Shown here: positions 36,348-45,356 of the stretch, piece by piece
How the letters are laid out: each line of letters starts with the position of its first letter
How positions within the stretch are numbered: the first letter of the stretch is position 1
Assembly (NCBI RefSeq): GCF_016865425.1
Contig: NZ_AP023355.1
Location: forward strand, 5,764,198 to 5,828,197
Direction: 5' to 3'
DNA: 64,000 nt
Source of the DNA: Actinocatenispora thailandica
Lineage (GTDB): Bacteria > Actinomycetota > Actinomycetes > Mycobacteriales > Micromonosporaceae
The notes under the pieces: generated by a model
Told to the model about the DNA's origin: nothing
Databases searched by the model: none
The model's input: the letters and a program-made list of their open reading frames with translations, nothing else
Program-made: the position numbers and the translations under genes

Positions 36348-38822
36348 TCAGAGCTTCTGGATCGGGGCGTGCCGCAGCACGATCCACATCGTCTGGTCGC
36401 CGAAATCGATCTGCGCCTGGGCCCGCGGCCCGGACCCCTGCACCGCCACCACCCGGCCGAGGCCGTGCCGGTCGTGGTTGACCCGGTCGCCCGGCGACAG
36501 CGACGGCACCTGCCGCATCTCGCTGGCCGCGCCGACCAGCTTCGGATCCAGCCCCAGCTTGCCGGCCAGCGCCTGGCTCTTCGGGCCGTTGGTCAGCGCG
36601 CTGCTCGGCCCGCGGTACTGCGCGGACTCGCCCCGGCCGACCCCACCACGGGTCCAGCTGGTGTACGCGTCGGCGGTGCGCTTCCAGTCGATCAGCTCGC
36701 TGGGCAGCTCCGGCACGAACCGGGACTCCGGGTTGTACTGCGGCTGCCCCCACGCCGAGCGGGTCACCGCCCGGGAGATGTACAGCCGCTGCCGGGCCCG
36801 GGTGATCCCGACGTAGGCGAGGCGGCGCTCCTCCTCCAGCTCGCGCTTGTCGCCCATGGAGCGCATGTGCGGGAAGACGCCGTCCTCCATCCCGGTCAGG
36901 AACACCACCGGGAACTCCAGCCCCTTCGCGGTGTGCAGCGTCATCATGGTGACCACGCCGGACTGTTCGCCGTCGTCGTCGGGGATCTCGTCCGCGTCGG
37001 CGACCAGCGCCACCTGTTCCAGGAACCCGGCCAGCGACGGGGTCTCCTCGATCTCGGGGTCGGGGCCGGCGTCCTCGTCGGCGTCACCGGCCGCGGCGGC
37101 CCGCTGGATCCGCTCGGTGTACTCCCGGGCGACGCTGACCAGCTCCTGCAGGTTCTCCACCCGGCCGGCGTCCTGCGGGTCGTCGCTCTCCTCCAGCTCG
37201 GCCAGGTAACCGGACCGGGCGAGCACCGCCTCCAGCACGTCCTCCGGCGGCTCGGTCGCGGCCATCTGCCGCACCTCGGCCATGATGGTGGTGAAGTCGC
37301 CGATGCCCTTCACCGCGCGCGAGGAGATACCGACCGCCTCGCCGGCCCGTTCCAGTGCGGCGCCGAACGAGATGTTCTCCTTGCTGGCCAGCGCGTCCAC
37401 GCAGGCCTCGGCCCGCTCCCCGATGCCCCGGCGCGGTGTGTTCAGGATCCGCCGGACGCTGACCACGTCGTCCGGGTTGGCGATCGCGCGCAGGTAGGCG
37501 AGCGCGTCCCGGACCTCCTTGCGCTCGTAGAACCGAACCCCACCGACGACCTTGTAGGGCACGCCGAAGCGGATGAAGATGTCCTCGAAGACCCGGGACT
37601 GCGCGTTGGTGCGGTAGAAGACGGCCACGTCGGCCGGCTTGTACCCCTCGTCGTCGACCAGCCGGTCGATCTCCTTGGCCACCCAGTCGGCCTCGTCGTG
37701 CTCGTTGTCCGCGACGTAACCGACGATCTTCTCGCCGGGGCCGGAGTCGGACCAGAGGTTCTTGGGCTTGCGCTCGCTGTTGCGCTCGATGACGCGGTTG
37801 GCGGCGTTGAGGATCGTCTGGGTGGAGCGGTAGTTCTGCTCCAGCAGGATGGTCTCGGCGTCCGGGAAGTCGCGCTCGAACTCCATGATGTTGCGGATCG
37901 TCGCACCACGGAACGCGTAGATCGACTGGTCCGCGTCGCCGACCACGCACAGCTCGGCCGGCCCGAGCGGCGCCCCGTCGGCCAGCAGCTCCGGCGCGGA
38001 CGCGGCCACGTCGTCGAGGTCCGACGGCGCCTCGGGGCTGCGCCCCACCAGCTCCTTGATCAGCACGTACTGGGCGTGGTTGGTGTCCTGGTACTCGTCC
38101 ACCAGGATGTGCCGGAACCGGCGGTGGTAGTGCTCCGCGACGTCCGGGAACGTCTGCAGCAGCCGCACCGTGGTCATGATCAGGTCGTCGAAGTCGAGCG
38201 CGTGCGCCTGCCGCAGCCGCTGCTGGTACGACGAGTAGGCCTCGGCGAGCGCCCGCTCGGCCGGGCCGGACGCCCGGGCCGTGAACGTCGACTCGTCGAC
38301 CAGCTCGTTCTTCAGGTTCGACACCTGGGCGGCGAGCGACCGGGCCGGGTAGCGCTTCGGGTCGAGATCGAGCTCGCGGGCCACCAACTGCATCAACCGG
38401 CGCGAGTCGTCCGCGTCGTAGATGGAGAACGTCGACTTCAGCCCGGCGTGCTCGTGCTCGGCGCGCAGGATGCGCACGCAGGCAGAGTGGAAGGTGGACA
38501 CCCACATCCGCCGGCCGCGCGGCCCGACGAGGCCGGCGACCCGCTCGCGCATCTCGCCGGCCGCCTTGTTGGTGAACGTGATCGCCATGATCTGACCGGG
38601 CGTCACGTCCCGCGCGGCGAGCAGGTAGGCGATCCGGTGGGTCAGCACCCGGGTCTTGCCGGAACCGGCACCGGCCACGATCAGCAGCGGCGAACCGGCG
38701 TGCACGACCGCCGCGCGCTGCTGCGCGTTGAGCCCGCGCAGCAACTCGTCGGGGTCGGAACCGGGCGGCCGACGGGCCGACGAAGCGGGCTGGACCGGTG
38801 GGATCTCGAAGAGTGCGTGCAT
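36348..38822 (-). CDS. pcrA: ATP-dependent DNA helicase PcrA/UvrD
   Basis: 824 aa. Superfamily 1A helicase motifs are complete: LNAQQRAAV (Q), VAGAGSGKTRVLTHRI (I), ITFTNKAAGEM (Ia), LVDEYQDTN (II), VVGDADQSIYAFRGA (III), QNYRSTQTILNAAN (IV), VTMMTLHTAKGLEFPVVFL (V) and RLAYVGITRAR (VI), ending in the Tudor-like C-terminal segment (GDRVNHDRHGLGRV). It unwinds DNA 3'-5' in repair and replication restart. ATG 38822 is chosen; an open frame extends further upstream but lacks similarity. Confidence 0.97.
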   Translation of the reverse strand: MHALFEIPPVQPASSARRPPGSDPDELLRGLNAQQRAAVVHAGSPLLIVAGAGSGKTRVLTHRIAYLLAARDVTPGQIMAITFTNKAAGEMRERVAGLVGPRGRRMWVSTFHSACVRILRAEHEHAGLKSTFSIYDADDSRRLMQLVARELDLDPKRYPARSLAAQVSNLKNELVDESTFTARASGPAERALAEAYSSYQQRLRQAHALDFDDLIMTTVRLLQTFPDVAEHYHRRFRHILVDEYQDTNHAQYVLIKELVGRSPEAPSDLDDVAASAPELLADGAPLGPAELCVVGDADQSIYAFRGATIRNIMEFERDFPDAETILLEQNYRSTQTILNAANRVIERNSERKPKNLWSDSGPGEKIVGYVADNEHDEADWVAKEIDRLVDDEGYKPADVAVFYRTNAQSRVFEDIFIRFGVPYKVVGGVRFYERKEVRDALAYLRAIANPDDVVSVRRILNTPRRGIGERAEACVDALASKENISFGAALERAGEAVGISSRAVKGIGDFTTIMAEVRQMAATEPPEDVLEAVLARSGYLAELEESDDPQDAGRVENLQELVSVAREYTERIQRAAAAGDADEDAGPDPEIEETPSLAGFLEQVALVADADEIPDDDGEQSGVVTMMTLHTAKGLEFPVVFLTGMEDGVFPHMRSMGDKRELEEERRLAYVGITRARQRLYISRAVTRSAWGQPQYNPESRFVPELPSELIDWKRTADAYTSWTRGGVGRGESAQYRGPSSALTNGPKSQALAGKLGLDPKLVGAASEMRQVPSLSPGDRVNHDRHGLGRVVAVQGSGPRAQAQIDFGDQTMWIVLRHAPIQKL

Positions 38823-39206
38823 CGCGACCGAGTCTATGCCGGGGCACCGACACCAGTCGCGGCACGACCACCCGACACCGGGCACGGCCCGGCCGCCGCC
38901 GACCGGTACCCGGCGAGACCGCAGCCCGGCGTCCAGCGAGACCGCGGACCGGTGACCCGCGAGACCGCGGACCGGTGAGACCGCGGGCCGGTGACCGGCG
39001 AGACCGGGTGACGCCGCCGACCGGTACGAGGAGGGCACGGCCGGCGCGTTCCCGCACCGTGACATTTACCCGCCAGTCGGACACCTACCGTACTGGCAGG
39101 AAAGTTTACTAACGTCGCGTCAGCGCGGCGCCGCGCACGCACCTCTCCCGGCCCTCCGCACCACCCCGCGGATCGGGCCCTGCTACCCCCACGCAGGGAG
39201 GAACAC
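38823..39206. other. 384-bp divergent gap: repeats then promoter region
   Basis: Positions 38914-39010 are a degenerate repeat; 39060-39120 is less GC-rich (GACATTTACC, AGTTTACTAACG) and should hold the promoter of the first metalloprotease gene, though no convincing -35/-10 pair could be fixed. Confidence 0.45.
38914..39010. repeat. Degenerate GCGAGACCGCGGACCGGTGA tandem repeat
   Basis: About four imperfect copies of a roughly 20-23 bp unit with variable ends, upstream of the pcrA start. Confidence 0.7.
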
Positions 39207-40997
39207 GTGAAGAGAACGCTCGCCGCGGTCGGCGCAGCGGTCCTCGTCGCCGGCGGGATCACCGCCGGCATCGCGGCCACCGCCTCGGCCAAACCCTCGG
39301 TACCGACGAGATCGGCGGCCATCGCCCGCGCCGACCACTCGCTCGCCGCGCACCACGCCGCGATCCACGCCTCGACGGCCGACGCCTTCGCCGTCCGCCG
39401 GGTCGTCACCGACCCCACCGGCGCGACCCACGTCCGCTACACCCGCACGTACCACGGGCTGCCCGTCTACGGCGGTGACTTCGTGGTGCACAACGCGCCC
39501 GGTGGCAGCTATGCCGGCGTCGACGTGGCGCAGCACGCCACCATCGACGTGTCCACCACCGCGAAGATCAAGGCCGCCGCGGCGGCGCGGACCGCCCGGG
39601 CCGACCACGACGGGAAGGTCACCTCGGTCTCCGACCCGGACCTGGTCGTGGACGCCACCCGGAGCCGGCCGGAGCTGGCGTACGACGTGGTGGTGCGCGG
39701 TTTCCAGGCGGACAAGCAGACGCCGAGCCGGGAGCACGTGCTGGTGGACGCGAACACCGGCCGGACGATCCGGTCCTGGGAGGAGGTGGAGACGGTCACC
39801 GGCACCGGCCACGGCCTGTACGTCGGCACCGTCGACATCGACACCACCCAGTCCGGCAGCGGTTACCAGCTGCAGGATCCGGCGCACGGCAACGGCTACA
39901 CCTGCGACATGCACGGGTCGGAGAGCGGCAGCTGCTCGATCTTCACCGACTCGGACAACGACTGGGGCAACGGCAGCAACTCCGACCGGGCGAGCGCCGC
40001 GGTGGACGCGCACTTCGGCGCCGCCAAGACGTTCGACTTCTACAAGCAGACCTACGGCCGGAACGGCATCTTCGGCGACGGGCAGGGCGTGCCGTCGAAG
40101 GTGCACTACGGCAACGGGTACGTGAACGCGTTCTGGGACGGCTCGTCGATGACCTACGGCGACGGCCAGAACAACCAGTACCCGCTGATCGCGCTGGACG
40201 TGGCCGGCCACGAGATGTCGCACGGCGTGTCACAGGCGCTGGCCGACCTGGGCTACTCCGGTGACGTCGGCGGCATCAACGAGGCCAACAGCGACATCTT
40301 CGGCACCATGGTCGAGTTCTACGCCAACAGCCCCGGCGACCCGGGCGACTACACCATCGGCGAGATGATCTCGGGCAACTTCGGCGGCCGGCCACTGCGC
40401 TACATGTACCACCCGTCGCTGGACGGTTCGTCGTTCGACTGCTGGTCCTCCGCGGTACCCCAGTCCGACCCGCACTACTCCTCCGGCGTCGGCAACCACC
40501 TGTTCTTCCTGCTCGCCGAAGGCAGCGGCAACACCTCCTACGGCAACAGCCCGACCTGCAACAACTCCACCGTCACCGGCATCGGGCGGGACAAGGCCGC
40601 CAACATCTGGTACCACGCCCTGGACGCCTACATGGTCTCCACCGAGACCTACGCACAGGCCCGCCAGGACACCCTCAAGGCCGCAACCGACCTGTACGGC
40701 CAGTGCAGCGCCGAATACCAGGCCACCCAGTCCGCCTGGTCGGCGGTCAGCGTGACCGGCAACGACCAGCCGTGCGGTGGCACCCCGACGGCCTCGCCGA
40801 CGGACACCTCGTCACCCACCCCGCCGCCCGGTCAGGGCTGCGGTGGCGTGCCGGCGTGGGATGCCAGCACCGGCTACGAGCCGGACGACGAGGTCTCGTA
40901 CGACGGCAGCCTCTGGAAGGCGACCTGGTGGTCGACCGGCGCGGCGCCGGGCGAGGCGGGTTCCTGGGCGGTCTGGGAGAAGGTGGGCGACTGCTGA
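39207..40997 (+). CDS. Secreted M4 (thermolysin-like) metalloprotease with chitin-binding-type C-terminal module
   Basis: 596 aa prepro-enzyme. Signal peptide residues 1-29 (ending TASA), FTP/PepSY propeptide to about 215 (YTRTYHGLPVYGGDFVVH), then the M4 catalytic domain with VAGHEMSHGV (HExxH, His 335 and 339, Glu 336) and GGINEANSDIFG (zinc-binding Glu about 358). After a Pro/Thr/Ser linker the last 50 residues (AWDASTGYEPDDEVSYDG, GSWAVWEKVGDC) look like a CBM5/12 chitin-binding module. GTG 39207 has GGGAGGA upstream. A tandem paralogue lies at 41251. Confidence 0.94.
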   Translation: MKRTLAAVGAAVLVAGGITAGIAATASAKPSVPTRSAAIARADHSLAAHHAAIHASTADAFAVRRVVTDPTGATHVRYTRTYHGLPVYGGDFVVHNAPGGSYAGVDVAQHATIDVSTTAKIKAAAAARTARADHDGKVTSVSDPDLVVDATRSRPELAYDVVVRGFQADKQTPSREHVLVDANTGRTIRSWEEVETVTGTGHGLYVGTVDIDTTQSGSGYQLQDPAHGNGYTCDMHGSESGSCSIFTDSDNDWGNGSNSDRASAAVDAHFGAAKTFDFYKQTYGRNGIFGDGQGVPSKVHYGNGYVNAFWDGSSMTYGDGQNNQYPLIALDVAGHEMSHGVSQALADLGYSGDVGGINEANSDIFGTMVEFYANSPGDPGDYTIGEMISGNFGGRPLRYMYHPSLDGSSFDCWSSAVPQSDPHYSSGVGNHLFFLLAEGSGNTSYGNSPTCNNSTVTGIGRDKAANIWYHALDAYMVSTETYAQARQDTLKAATDLYGQCSAEYQATQSAWSAVSVTGNDQPCGGTPTASPTDTSSPTPPPGQGCGGVPAWDASTGYEPDDEVSYDGSLWKATWWSTGAAPGEAGSWAVWEKVGDC

Positions 40998-41034
40998 TTC
41001 CGCGGCACGACTTCACTCGCGAAACCCCCTGAGT

Positions 41035-41068
41035 GCGATGGCCCCGGCAGTACCGCCGGGGCCATCGC
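41035..41068 (+). terminator. Hairpin terminator after the first metalloprotease
   Basis: A 14-bp stem GCGATGGCCCCGGC / GCCGGGGCCATCGC with a 6-nt loop, 37 bp past the stop. Confidence 0.85.
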
Positions 41069-41171
41069 CATGCGCGGTGACTGTGGGTCGTACGACCGGC
41101 CGGTTCGGTGGTTGTTGTGGGTAATTCTGCCTAATTATGGCCATCAATCTTAAAAGGCAATTAAGAGTGCC

Positions 41172-41200
41172 TTTACTCCGGTCCAAATGTCCTGTTATAC
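41172..41200 (+). promoter_or_regulatory. Promoter of the second metalloprotease (TTTACT-N17-TTATAC)
   Basis: It lies in an unusually AT-rich island (41110-41215). -35 TTTACT at 41172-41177, 17-bp spacer, -10 TTATAC at 41195-41200; the leader would be about 44 nt. Just upstream, AAAGGCA / TGCCTTT (about 41154-41174) forms an inverted repeat overlapping the -35 that could be an operator. Confidence 0.5.
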
Positions 41201-41250
41201 CGCCTTCCGTGACAACAGTCACGCACCCCTCAAAGTCTGGGAGGCTCAGG

Positions 41251-43221
41251 GTGAGAAAGACCCTCGCCGCCGCGGGCGCCGCGGTACTCGTCGCCGGAGG
41301 TATCGGCGCCGGGCTGGCCGCGTCTGCACAGGCAGGACCGTCGATCCCCAGCCGGGCGCAGGCCATCAGCACGGCCAACGGCGCGCTGACCGCACACCGC
41401 AGCGCGATCCACGCGTCCAGCTCCGACACCTTCAAGGTCCGCCGGGTCGTCACCGACCCCACCGGCGCGACCCACGTCCGCTACACCCGCACGTACCACG
41501 GGATGCCGGTGTACGGCGGCGACTTCGTGGTGCACAACGCGCCCGGCGGCTCGTACGCCGGGGTGACCGTCGCGCAGCACCGCACCATCGCCGTCGGGAC
41601 CAGCGCGAAGGTCGGTGCGGCCACCGCTGCGAAGACCTCCCGCGCCGACCACCAGGGCAAGGTCACCGGAGTCGGCGACCCCAGGCTCGTGGTGGACGCG
41701 ACCGCCGGCACGCCGGTACTCGCGTACGAGACGATCGTGACCGGCTTCCAGGCGGACGGCCAGACCCCCAGCAAGCAGCACGTGCTGGTCGACGCCGACA
41801 CCGGCAGGACCATCCGCTCCTGGGACGAGGTCGAGAACGTCGCCGGTACCGGGCAGGGCCTGTTCGTCGGCACCGTCGACCTGGACACCACCCAGGCCAG
41901 CGGCGGCTACGAGATGGTCGACCCGTCGCACGGTGACGGCTACACCTGCGACCTGAACAACAGCACGAGCGGCACCTGCACCACGCTGACCGACTCGGAC
42001 AACAAGTGGGGCAACGGCAGCAACTCCGACCGCGCCACCGCCGGCGTCGACGTGGCGTACGGCGCCGCGATGACGTTCGACTACTACAAGCAGAAGCAGG
42101 GCCGCAACGGCATCTTCGGCGACGGCAAGGGTGTGCCGTCCCGGGTGCACTACGGCAACAACTACGTCAACGCCTTCTGGGACGGCCAGCAGATGACGTA
42201 CGGCGACGGCGCGGGCAACAACGCCCCGCTCGTCGAGATCGACGTCGCCGGCCACGAGATGTCGCACGGCGTGTCCGAGGCGCTGGCCGACCTGGGCTAC
42301 TCCGGTGACGTCGGCGGCATCAACGAGGCCAACAGCGACATCTTCGGCACCATGGTCGAGTTCTATGCCAACAACAGCGAGGACCCCGGCGACTACGACA
42401 TCGGCGAGAAGATCGACATCAACGGTGACGGGACCCCGCTGCGGTACATGTACCACCCGTCGCTGGACGGCGCCTCCTACGACTGCTGGTCCTCGGCCGT
42501 ACCGCAGTCCGACCCGCACTACTCCTCCGGCGTCGGCAACCACCTGTTCTTCCTGCTCGCCGAGGGCAGCGGAGACACCCAGTACGGCAACAGCCCGACC
42601 TGCAACAACTCGACCGTCACCGGCATCGGGCGGGACAAGGCCGCCAACATCTGGTACCACGCCCTGGACGCCTACATGGTCTCCACCGAGACCTACGCAC
42701 AGGCCCGCCAGGACACCCTCAAGGCCGCAACCGACCTCTACGGCCAGTGCAGCGCCGAATACCAAGCCACCCAGTCCGCCTGGTCGGCGGTGTCGGTGGA
42801 CGGTAGCGACGCGCCGTGCGACGGCACCCCGGACCCGACCGACCCGACCACGCCGCCGCCCGGCGGCGGGGACAACTGCGACACGGTCACCAGCGCCGCG
42901 CCGCAGGCCATCCCGGACAACGGCTCGGTGACCAGTTCGATCGCCGTGGCCGACTGCGCCGGCAACGCCACCGCGCAGACCAAGATCACCGTGCACATCA
43001 GCCACACGTACCGCGGTGACCTGCAGATCGACCTGATCTCGCCGAAGGGCGACACGGCACGGCTGAAGAACGCCAACCCGTACGACGGGGCGGCGGACGT
43101 GGACGCGACGTACACGGTGAACGCCTCGGACGAGACGCGCGACGGCACCTGGAAGCTGAAGGTGACCGACGTCTACTCCGGCGACACCGGCACGCTCGAC
43201 TCCTGGTCGGTCCAGTTCTGA
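41251..43221 (+). CDS. Secreted M4 metalloprotease with P-domain
   Basis: 656 aa. Same layout as its neighbour: signal peptide to about residue 29, FTP/PepSY propeptide, catalytic domain with VAGHEMSHGV and GGINEANSDIFG. The C-terminus instead carries a P/homo-B domain (IPDNGSVTSSIAV, HISHTYRGDLQIDLISPKGD, LDSWSVQF) in place of the chitin-binding module. GTG 41251 is chosen with GGGAGG upstream over earlier in-frame codons. Two blocks are almost identical in DNA to the first gene (66 nt at 41437, about 179 nt at 42613), pointing to recent duplication or gene conversion. Confidence 0.94.
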   Translation: MRKTLAAAGAAVLVAGGIGAGLAASAQAGPSIPSRAQAISTANGALTAHRSAIHASSSDTFKVRRVVTDPTGATHVRYTRTYHGMPVYGGDFVVHNAPGGSYAGVTVAQHRTIAVGTSAKVGAATAAKTSRADHQGKVTGVGDPRLVVDATAGTPVLAYETIVTGFQADGQTPSKQHVLVDADTGRTIRSWDEVENVAGTGQGLFVGTVDLDTTQASGGYEMVDPSHGDGYTCDLNNSTSGTCTTLTDSDNKWGNGSNSDRATAGVDVAYGAAMTFDYYKQKQGRNGIFGDGKGVPSRVHYGNNYVNAFWDGQQMTYGDGAGNNAPLVEIDVAGHEMSHGVSEALADLGYSGDVGGINEANSDIFGTMVEFYANNSEDPGDYDIGEKIDINGDGTPLRYMYHPSLDGASYDCWSSAVPQSDPHYSSGVGNHLFFLLAEGSGDTQYGNSPTCNNSTVTGIGRDKAANIWYHALDAYMVSTETYAQARQDTLKAATDLYGQCSAEYQATQSAWSAVSVDGSDAPCDGTPDPTDPTTPPPGGGDNCDTVTSAAPQAIPDNGSVTSSIAVADCAGNATAQTKITVHISHTYRGDLQIDLISPKGDTARLKNANPYDGAADVDATYTVNASDETRDGTWKLKVTDVYSGDTGTLDSWSVQF

Positions 43222-43276
43222 CCGACACCGCGGTCGGCTCCCGACCCGGCGCCCGGCGCCCGGTCAGTTGCTGCCC

Positions 43277-43311
43277 CGGCGCCGAGGAAGGCGGCCCCTT
43301 CCTCGGCGCCG
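43277..43311 (+). terminator. Hairpin terminator after the second metalloprotease
   Basis: A 15-bp perfect stem CGGCGCCGAGGAAGG / CCTTCCTCGGCGCCG with a CGGCC loop, 55 bp after the stop. Confidence 0.85.
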
Positions 43312-43313
43312 TG

Positions 43314-43319
43314 TATAGT
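43314..43319 (+). promoter_or_regulatory. -10 box (TATAGT) of the chorismate mutase transcript
   Basis: TATAGT ends 6 nt before the GTG of the putative leader peptide, so transcription would start at or next to that codon. No clear -35 is seen, because that stretch is taken by the preceding terminator. Confidence 0.5.
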
Positions 43320-43325
43320 CGCACC

Positions 43326-43391
43326 GTGCTGTTCGACGCGCGATTTTATGGCTATGGCACCGGAGACCCGGCAGCCGTAGGTCGCGCCTGA
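43326..43391 (+). CDS. Putative aromatic-rich leader peptide
   Basis: 21 codons from GTG to TGA reading VLFDARFYGYGTGDPAAVGR plus Ala. Four of the first ten residues are Phe or Tyr, with adjacent Phe-Tyr and a nearby second Tyr, and the peptide precedes a terminator hairpin and chorismate mutase. This is the layout of ribosome-mediated attenuation by charged tRNA-Phe/Tyr. It is probably translated from a leaderless transcript. Confidence 0.6.
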   Translation: MLFDARFYGYGTGDPAAVGRA

Positions 43392-43408
43392 ACACCGCAG
43401 ACCGACAC

Positions 43409-43441
43409 GAACGCCCCGGGCTCCTCGAGCCCGGGGCGTTT
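43409..43441 (+). terminator. Putative attenuator hairpin
   Basis: A stem of 13-14 bp (ACGCCCCGGGCTC / GAGCCCGGGGCGT, loop CTC) is followed by TTTCGTCT. It lies 18 nt after the leader-peptide stop and 46 nt before the chorismate mutase ATG, inside the transcript of that gene. Confidence 0.65.
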
Positions 43442-43486
43442 CGTCTGCCCGGGCCGGGGTGCCGGGCCGACGACCAGGAGCATCCG

Positions 43487-43795
43487 ATGAGCCCAGCCAC
43501 CGACAGCCCCGAGACCGGTACAGACCAGCCCGCGGCGAGCGACCGGATCTCGGCGTTGCGACGACGCATCGACGAGATAGACGGCCAGATCATCGCGCTG
43601 TGGCAGGAACGCGCCGCGGCTTCCCAGGAGGTCGGCGCCACCCGCATCGCCTCCGGTGGTACCCGGCTGGTGCTGTCCCGGGAGCGCGTGATCATGGAGC
43701 GGTACCGGGAGGGCATGGGCCCGGACGGCACCCAGGTGGCACTGCTGATCCTGCGCGCTGGCCGCGGCCCGCTCGGCGGCGTCGACGCCTCCTGA
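43487..43795 (+). CDS. Chorismate mutase (AroQ type)
   Basis: 102 aa, all-alpha AroQ fold. ISALRRRIDEIDGQIIALWQ (residues 21-40) carries the active-site Arg and the start of helix 1, followed by ERAAASQEVGATRI with the usual Lys/Arg region, and VLSRERVIMERYR near 65-77. It converts chorismate to prephenate for Phe and Tyr. AGGAG precedes the ATG. It lies behind the leader peptide and hairpin, so aromatic amino acids probably control it. It lies near pcrA as in other actinobacteria, here separated by the protease pair. Confidence 0.9.
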   Translation: MSPATDSPETGTDQPAASDRISALRRRIDEIDGQIIALWQERAAASQEVGATRIASGGTRLVLSRERVIMERYREGMGPDGTQVALLILRAGRGPLGGVDAS

Positions 43796-43805
43796 CCGGC
43801 GCCGT

Positions 43806-43925
43806 CGGGGCGAAGCCAGTCCCACCCGCGGCAGCCCGTCGGGGCGAGGCCAGCACCGCCCGCGGCGCCCCCGCCGAGGCGAAGCCAGCACCGCCCGCGG
43901 CGCTCTCGCCAGGGCGAGGCCACAC
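43806..43925. repeat. 35-bp imperfect tandem repeat, about 3.5 copies
   Basis: Units of the form GGGGCGAGGCCAGCACCGCC... follow directly after the chorismate mutase stop and fill most of the gap to the MarR gene. Confidence 0.75.
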
Positions 43926-43965
43926 CGTCGGCCGTGGCTCGCCCCGGGTGGCGCGGTCGCCCGGG

Positions 43966-44391
43966 TCAGCGTGCGGAGATCGTCGCGGTCAACCGGTCCA
44001 GCAGCGGTACGCAGGCCCGCAGTTGTCGCCGTTCCGTGGCGTCGAGCGCGTCCCGGATGGCGCCGTCGAGTGAGCCGGAGCGGCGGGCGCGTTCCTGCCG
44101 GAGCCGGAGCCGACCCGCGTCGGTGATGCTGACCAGCAGCTTGCGACCGTCGCGGGGGTGCGGCCCGGTGCGCACCAGACCGGTGCCGAGCAGGGTCTGC
44201 ACCGTTTTCGCCGCCGACTGGTGACTGACCCGGCGCCGGTACGCGAGGTCGGCCGTGGTCTGCGGTCCGTCCCGGTCGAGGTAGCCGAGCACGGCGGCCT
44301 CCCCGGGCGGCATCGTGTCCGCCGACCGCACCGCCCGGACCAGCTGCCCGATCGCCTGTCGCAGTTCGTCGGCCAACGCGTCCTCACCCAT
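43966..44391 (-). CDS. MarR family transcriptional regulator
   Basis: 141 aa. Winged HTH at about residues 30-100 (GPQTTADLAYRRRVSHQSAA recognition region, then LLGTGLVRTGPHPRDGRKLL for the wing) between N- and C-terminal dimerisation helices. It represses or activates the divergent hydrolase gene and probably itself through the palindrome at 44406-44420. No Cys that would suggest OhrR-like redox sensing near the N-terminus. Confidence 0.92.
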   Translation of the reverse strand: MGEDALADELRQAIGQLVRAVRSADTMPPGEAAVLGYLDRDGPQTTADLAYRRRVSHQSAAKTVQTLLGTGLVRTGPHPRDGRKLLVSITDAGRLRLRQERARRSGSLDGAIRDALDATERRQLRACVPLLDRLTATISAR

Positions 44392-44405
44392 GGCGCCAGC
44401 ATATC

Positions 44406-44420
44406 TACAACCCAGTTGTA
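44406..44420. promoter_or_regulatory. MarR-type operator TACAACCCAGTTGTA
   Basis: A perfect 6-bp inverted repeat TACAAC-N3-GTTGTA lies in the 56-bp space between the divergent MarR and hydrolase genes, the usual form of a MarR/OhrR-family site. Confidence 0.65.
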
Positions 44421-44447
44421 CAGTCTAGGTGTAGAAATGGAGGCACC

Positions 44448-45101
44448 ATGCTGCTCACCAAGTTCGGCCACTCCTGCATCCGCGTCGAGAAGGACGGCCA
44501 GCGCCTGGTCATCGACCCCGGCGGCCTGTCCGAGCCGCAGGCGCTCAACGGCACCGACGCGGTGCTGGTCACCCACGAGCACTTCGACCACTTCGCCGAG
44601 GACACCCTGCGGGCGGCCGCCGCCGCCAACGCGGCGCTGCGGATCTGGACGAACCAGGCCGTCGCCGCCCGGCTGGACGGCCTCGGCACCCGCGTCAGCA
44701 CGGTCGATGCCGGCGACACCTTCACCGCCGCCGGCATCGACGTGCAGGTGCACGGGACCTGGCACGCGGTCGTTCATCCCGACATCCCGCGCGTCCGCAA
44801 CGTCGGTTTTCTCCTCGACGGCACCGTGTTCCATCCCGGTGACGCGCTCACCGTGCCCGGCACCGCGATCGACACGCTGCTGCTGCCGGTACACGCCCCC
44901 TGGTCCGCCACCGGGCAGCTGATCGACTACGTCCGCGAGGTGGGCCCGCGCCAGGCGTACGCGATCCACGACGGGGCGCTCAACGACGTCGGCATCGCGA
45001 TGGTCGGCGGCTTCCTGGGCGCCGGCGGCCCGGGCACCGGCGCCCGGTACGAACGGCCGGCGCCGGGTACCGCCGTCGAGCTGCCCGCCGCCGCAAGGTG
45101 A
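44448..45101 (+). CDS. Metallo-beta-lactamase-fold hydrolase
   Basis: 217 aa. THEHFDHF near residues 43-50 is the HxHxDH zinc motif; FGHSCIRVE at the N-terminus, VFHPGDAL and AIHDGAL supply the later Asp and His ligands. It resembles UlaG-like metal-dependent hydrolases. GGAGG precedes the ATG. Divergent from and probably controlled by the MarR regulator. Substrate unknown. Confidence 0.9.
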   Translation: MLLTKFGHSCIRVEKDGQRLVIDPGGLSEPQALNGTDAVLVTHEHFDHFAEDTLRAAAAANAALRIWTNQAVAARLDGLGTRVSTVDAGDTFTAAGIDVQVHGTWHAVVHPDIPRVRNVGFLLDGTVFHPGDALTVPGTAIDTLLLPVHAPWSATGQLIDYVREVGPRQAYAIHDGALNDVGIAMVGGFLGAGGPGTGARYERPAPGTAVELPAAAR

Positions 45102-45356
45102 TCCCGCTCGCGCCCGCCGATCGAGTCGTCCGGGTGCCCAGGGTGTTGTTTCGGGCTCCCGTGTGCCGGCTGCGACGGCCCCGTGCCCGCAGTCCGCAGC
45201 CACCGGCCTGCTGGCTGCGGGCCAGCTGCGGCGACCCCTGCCGCTCGCGGCGTTGTCGGTCAGCCCGGGTGCGAGCCGGGCACACGGTCCGCCCTCCGCC
45301 GCAGCCGCAGACGACCGGGGCTCGCCTCGCTCGACCGGGGGCTCCGAAACGCACCC

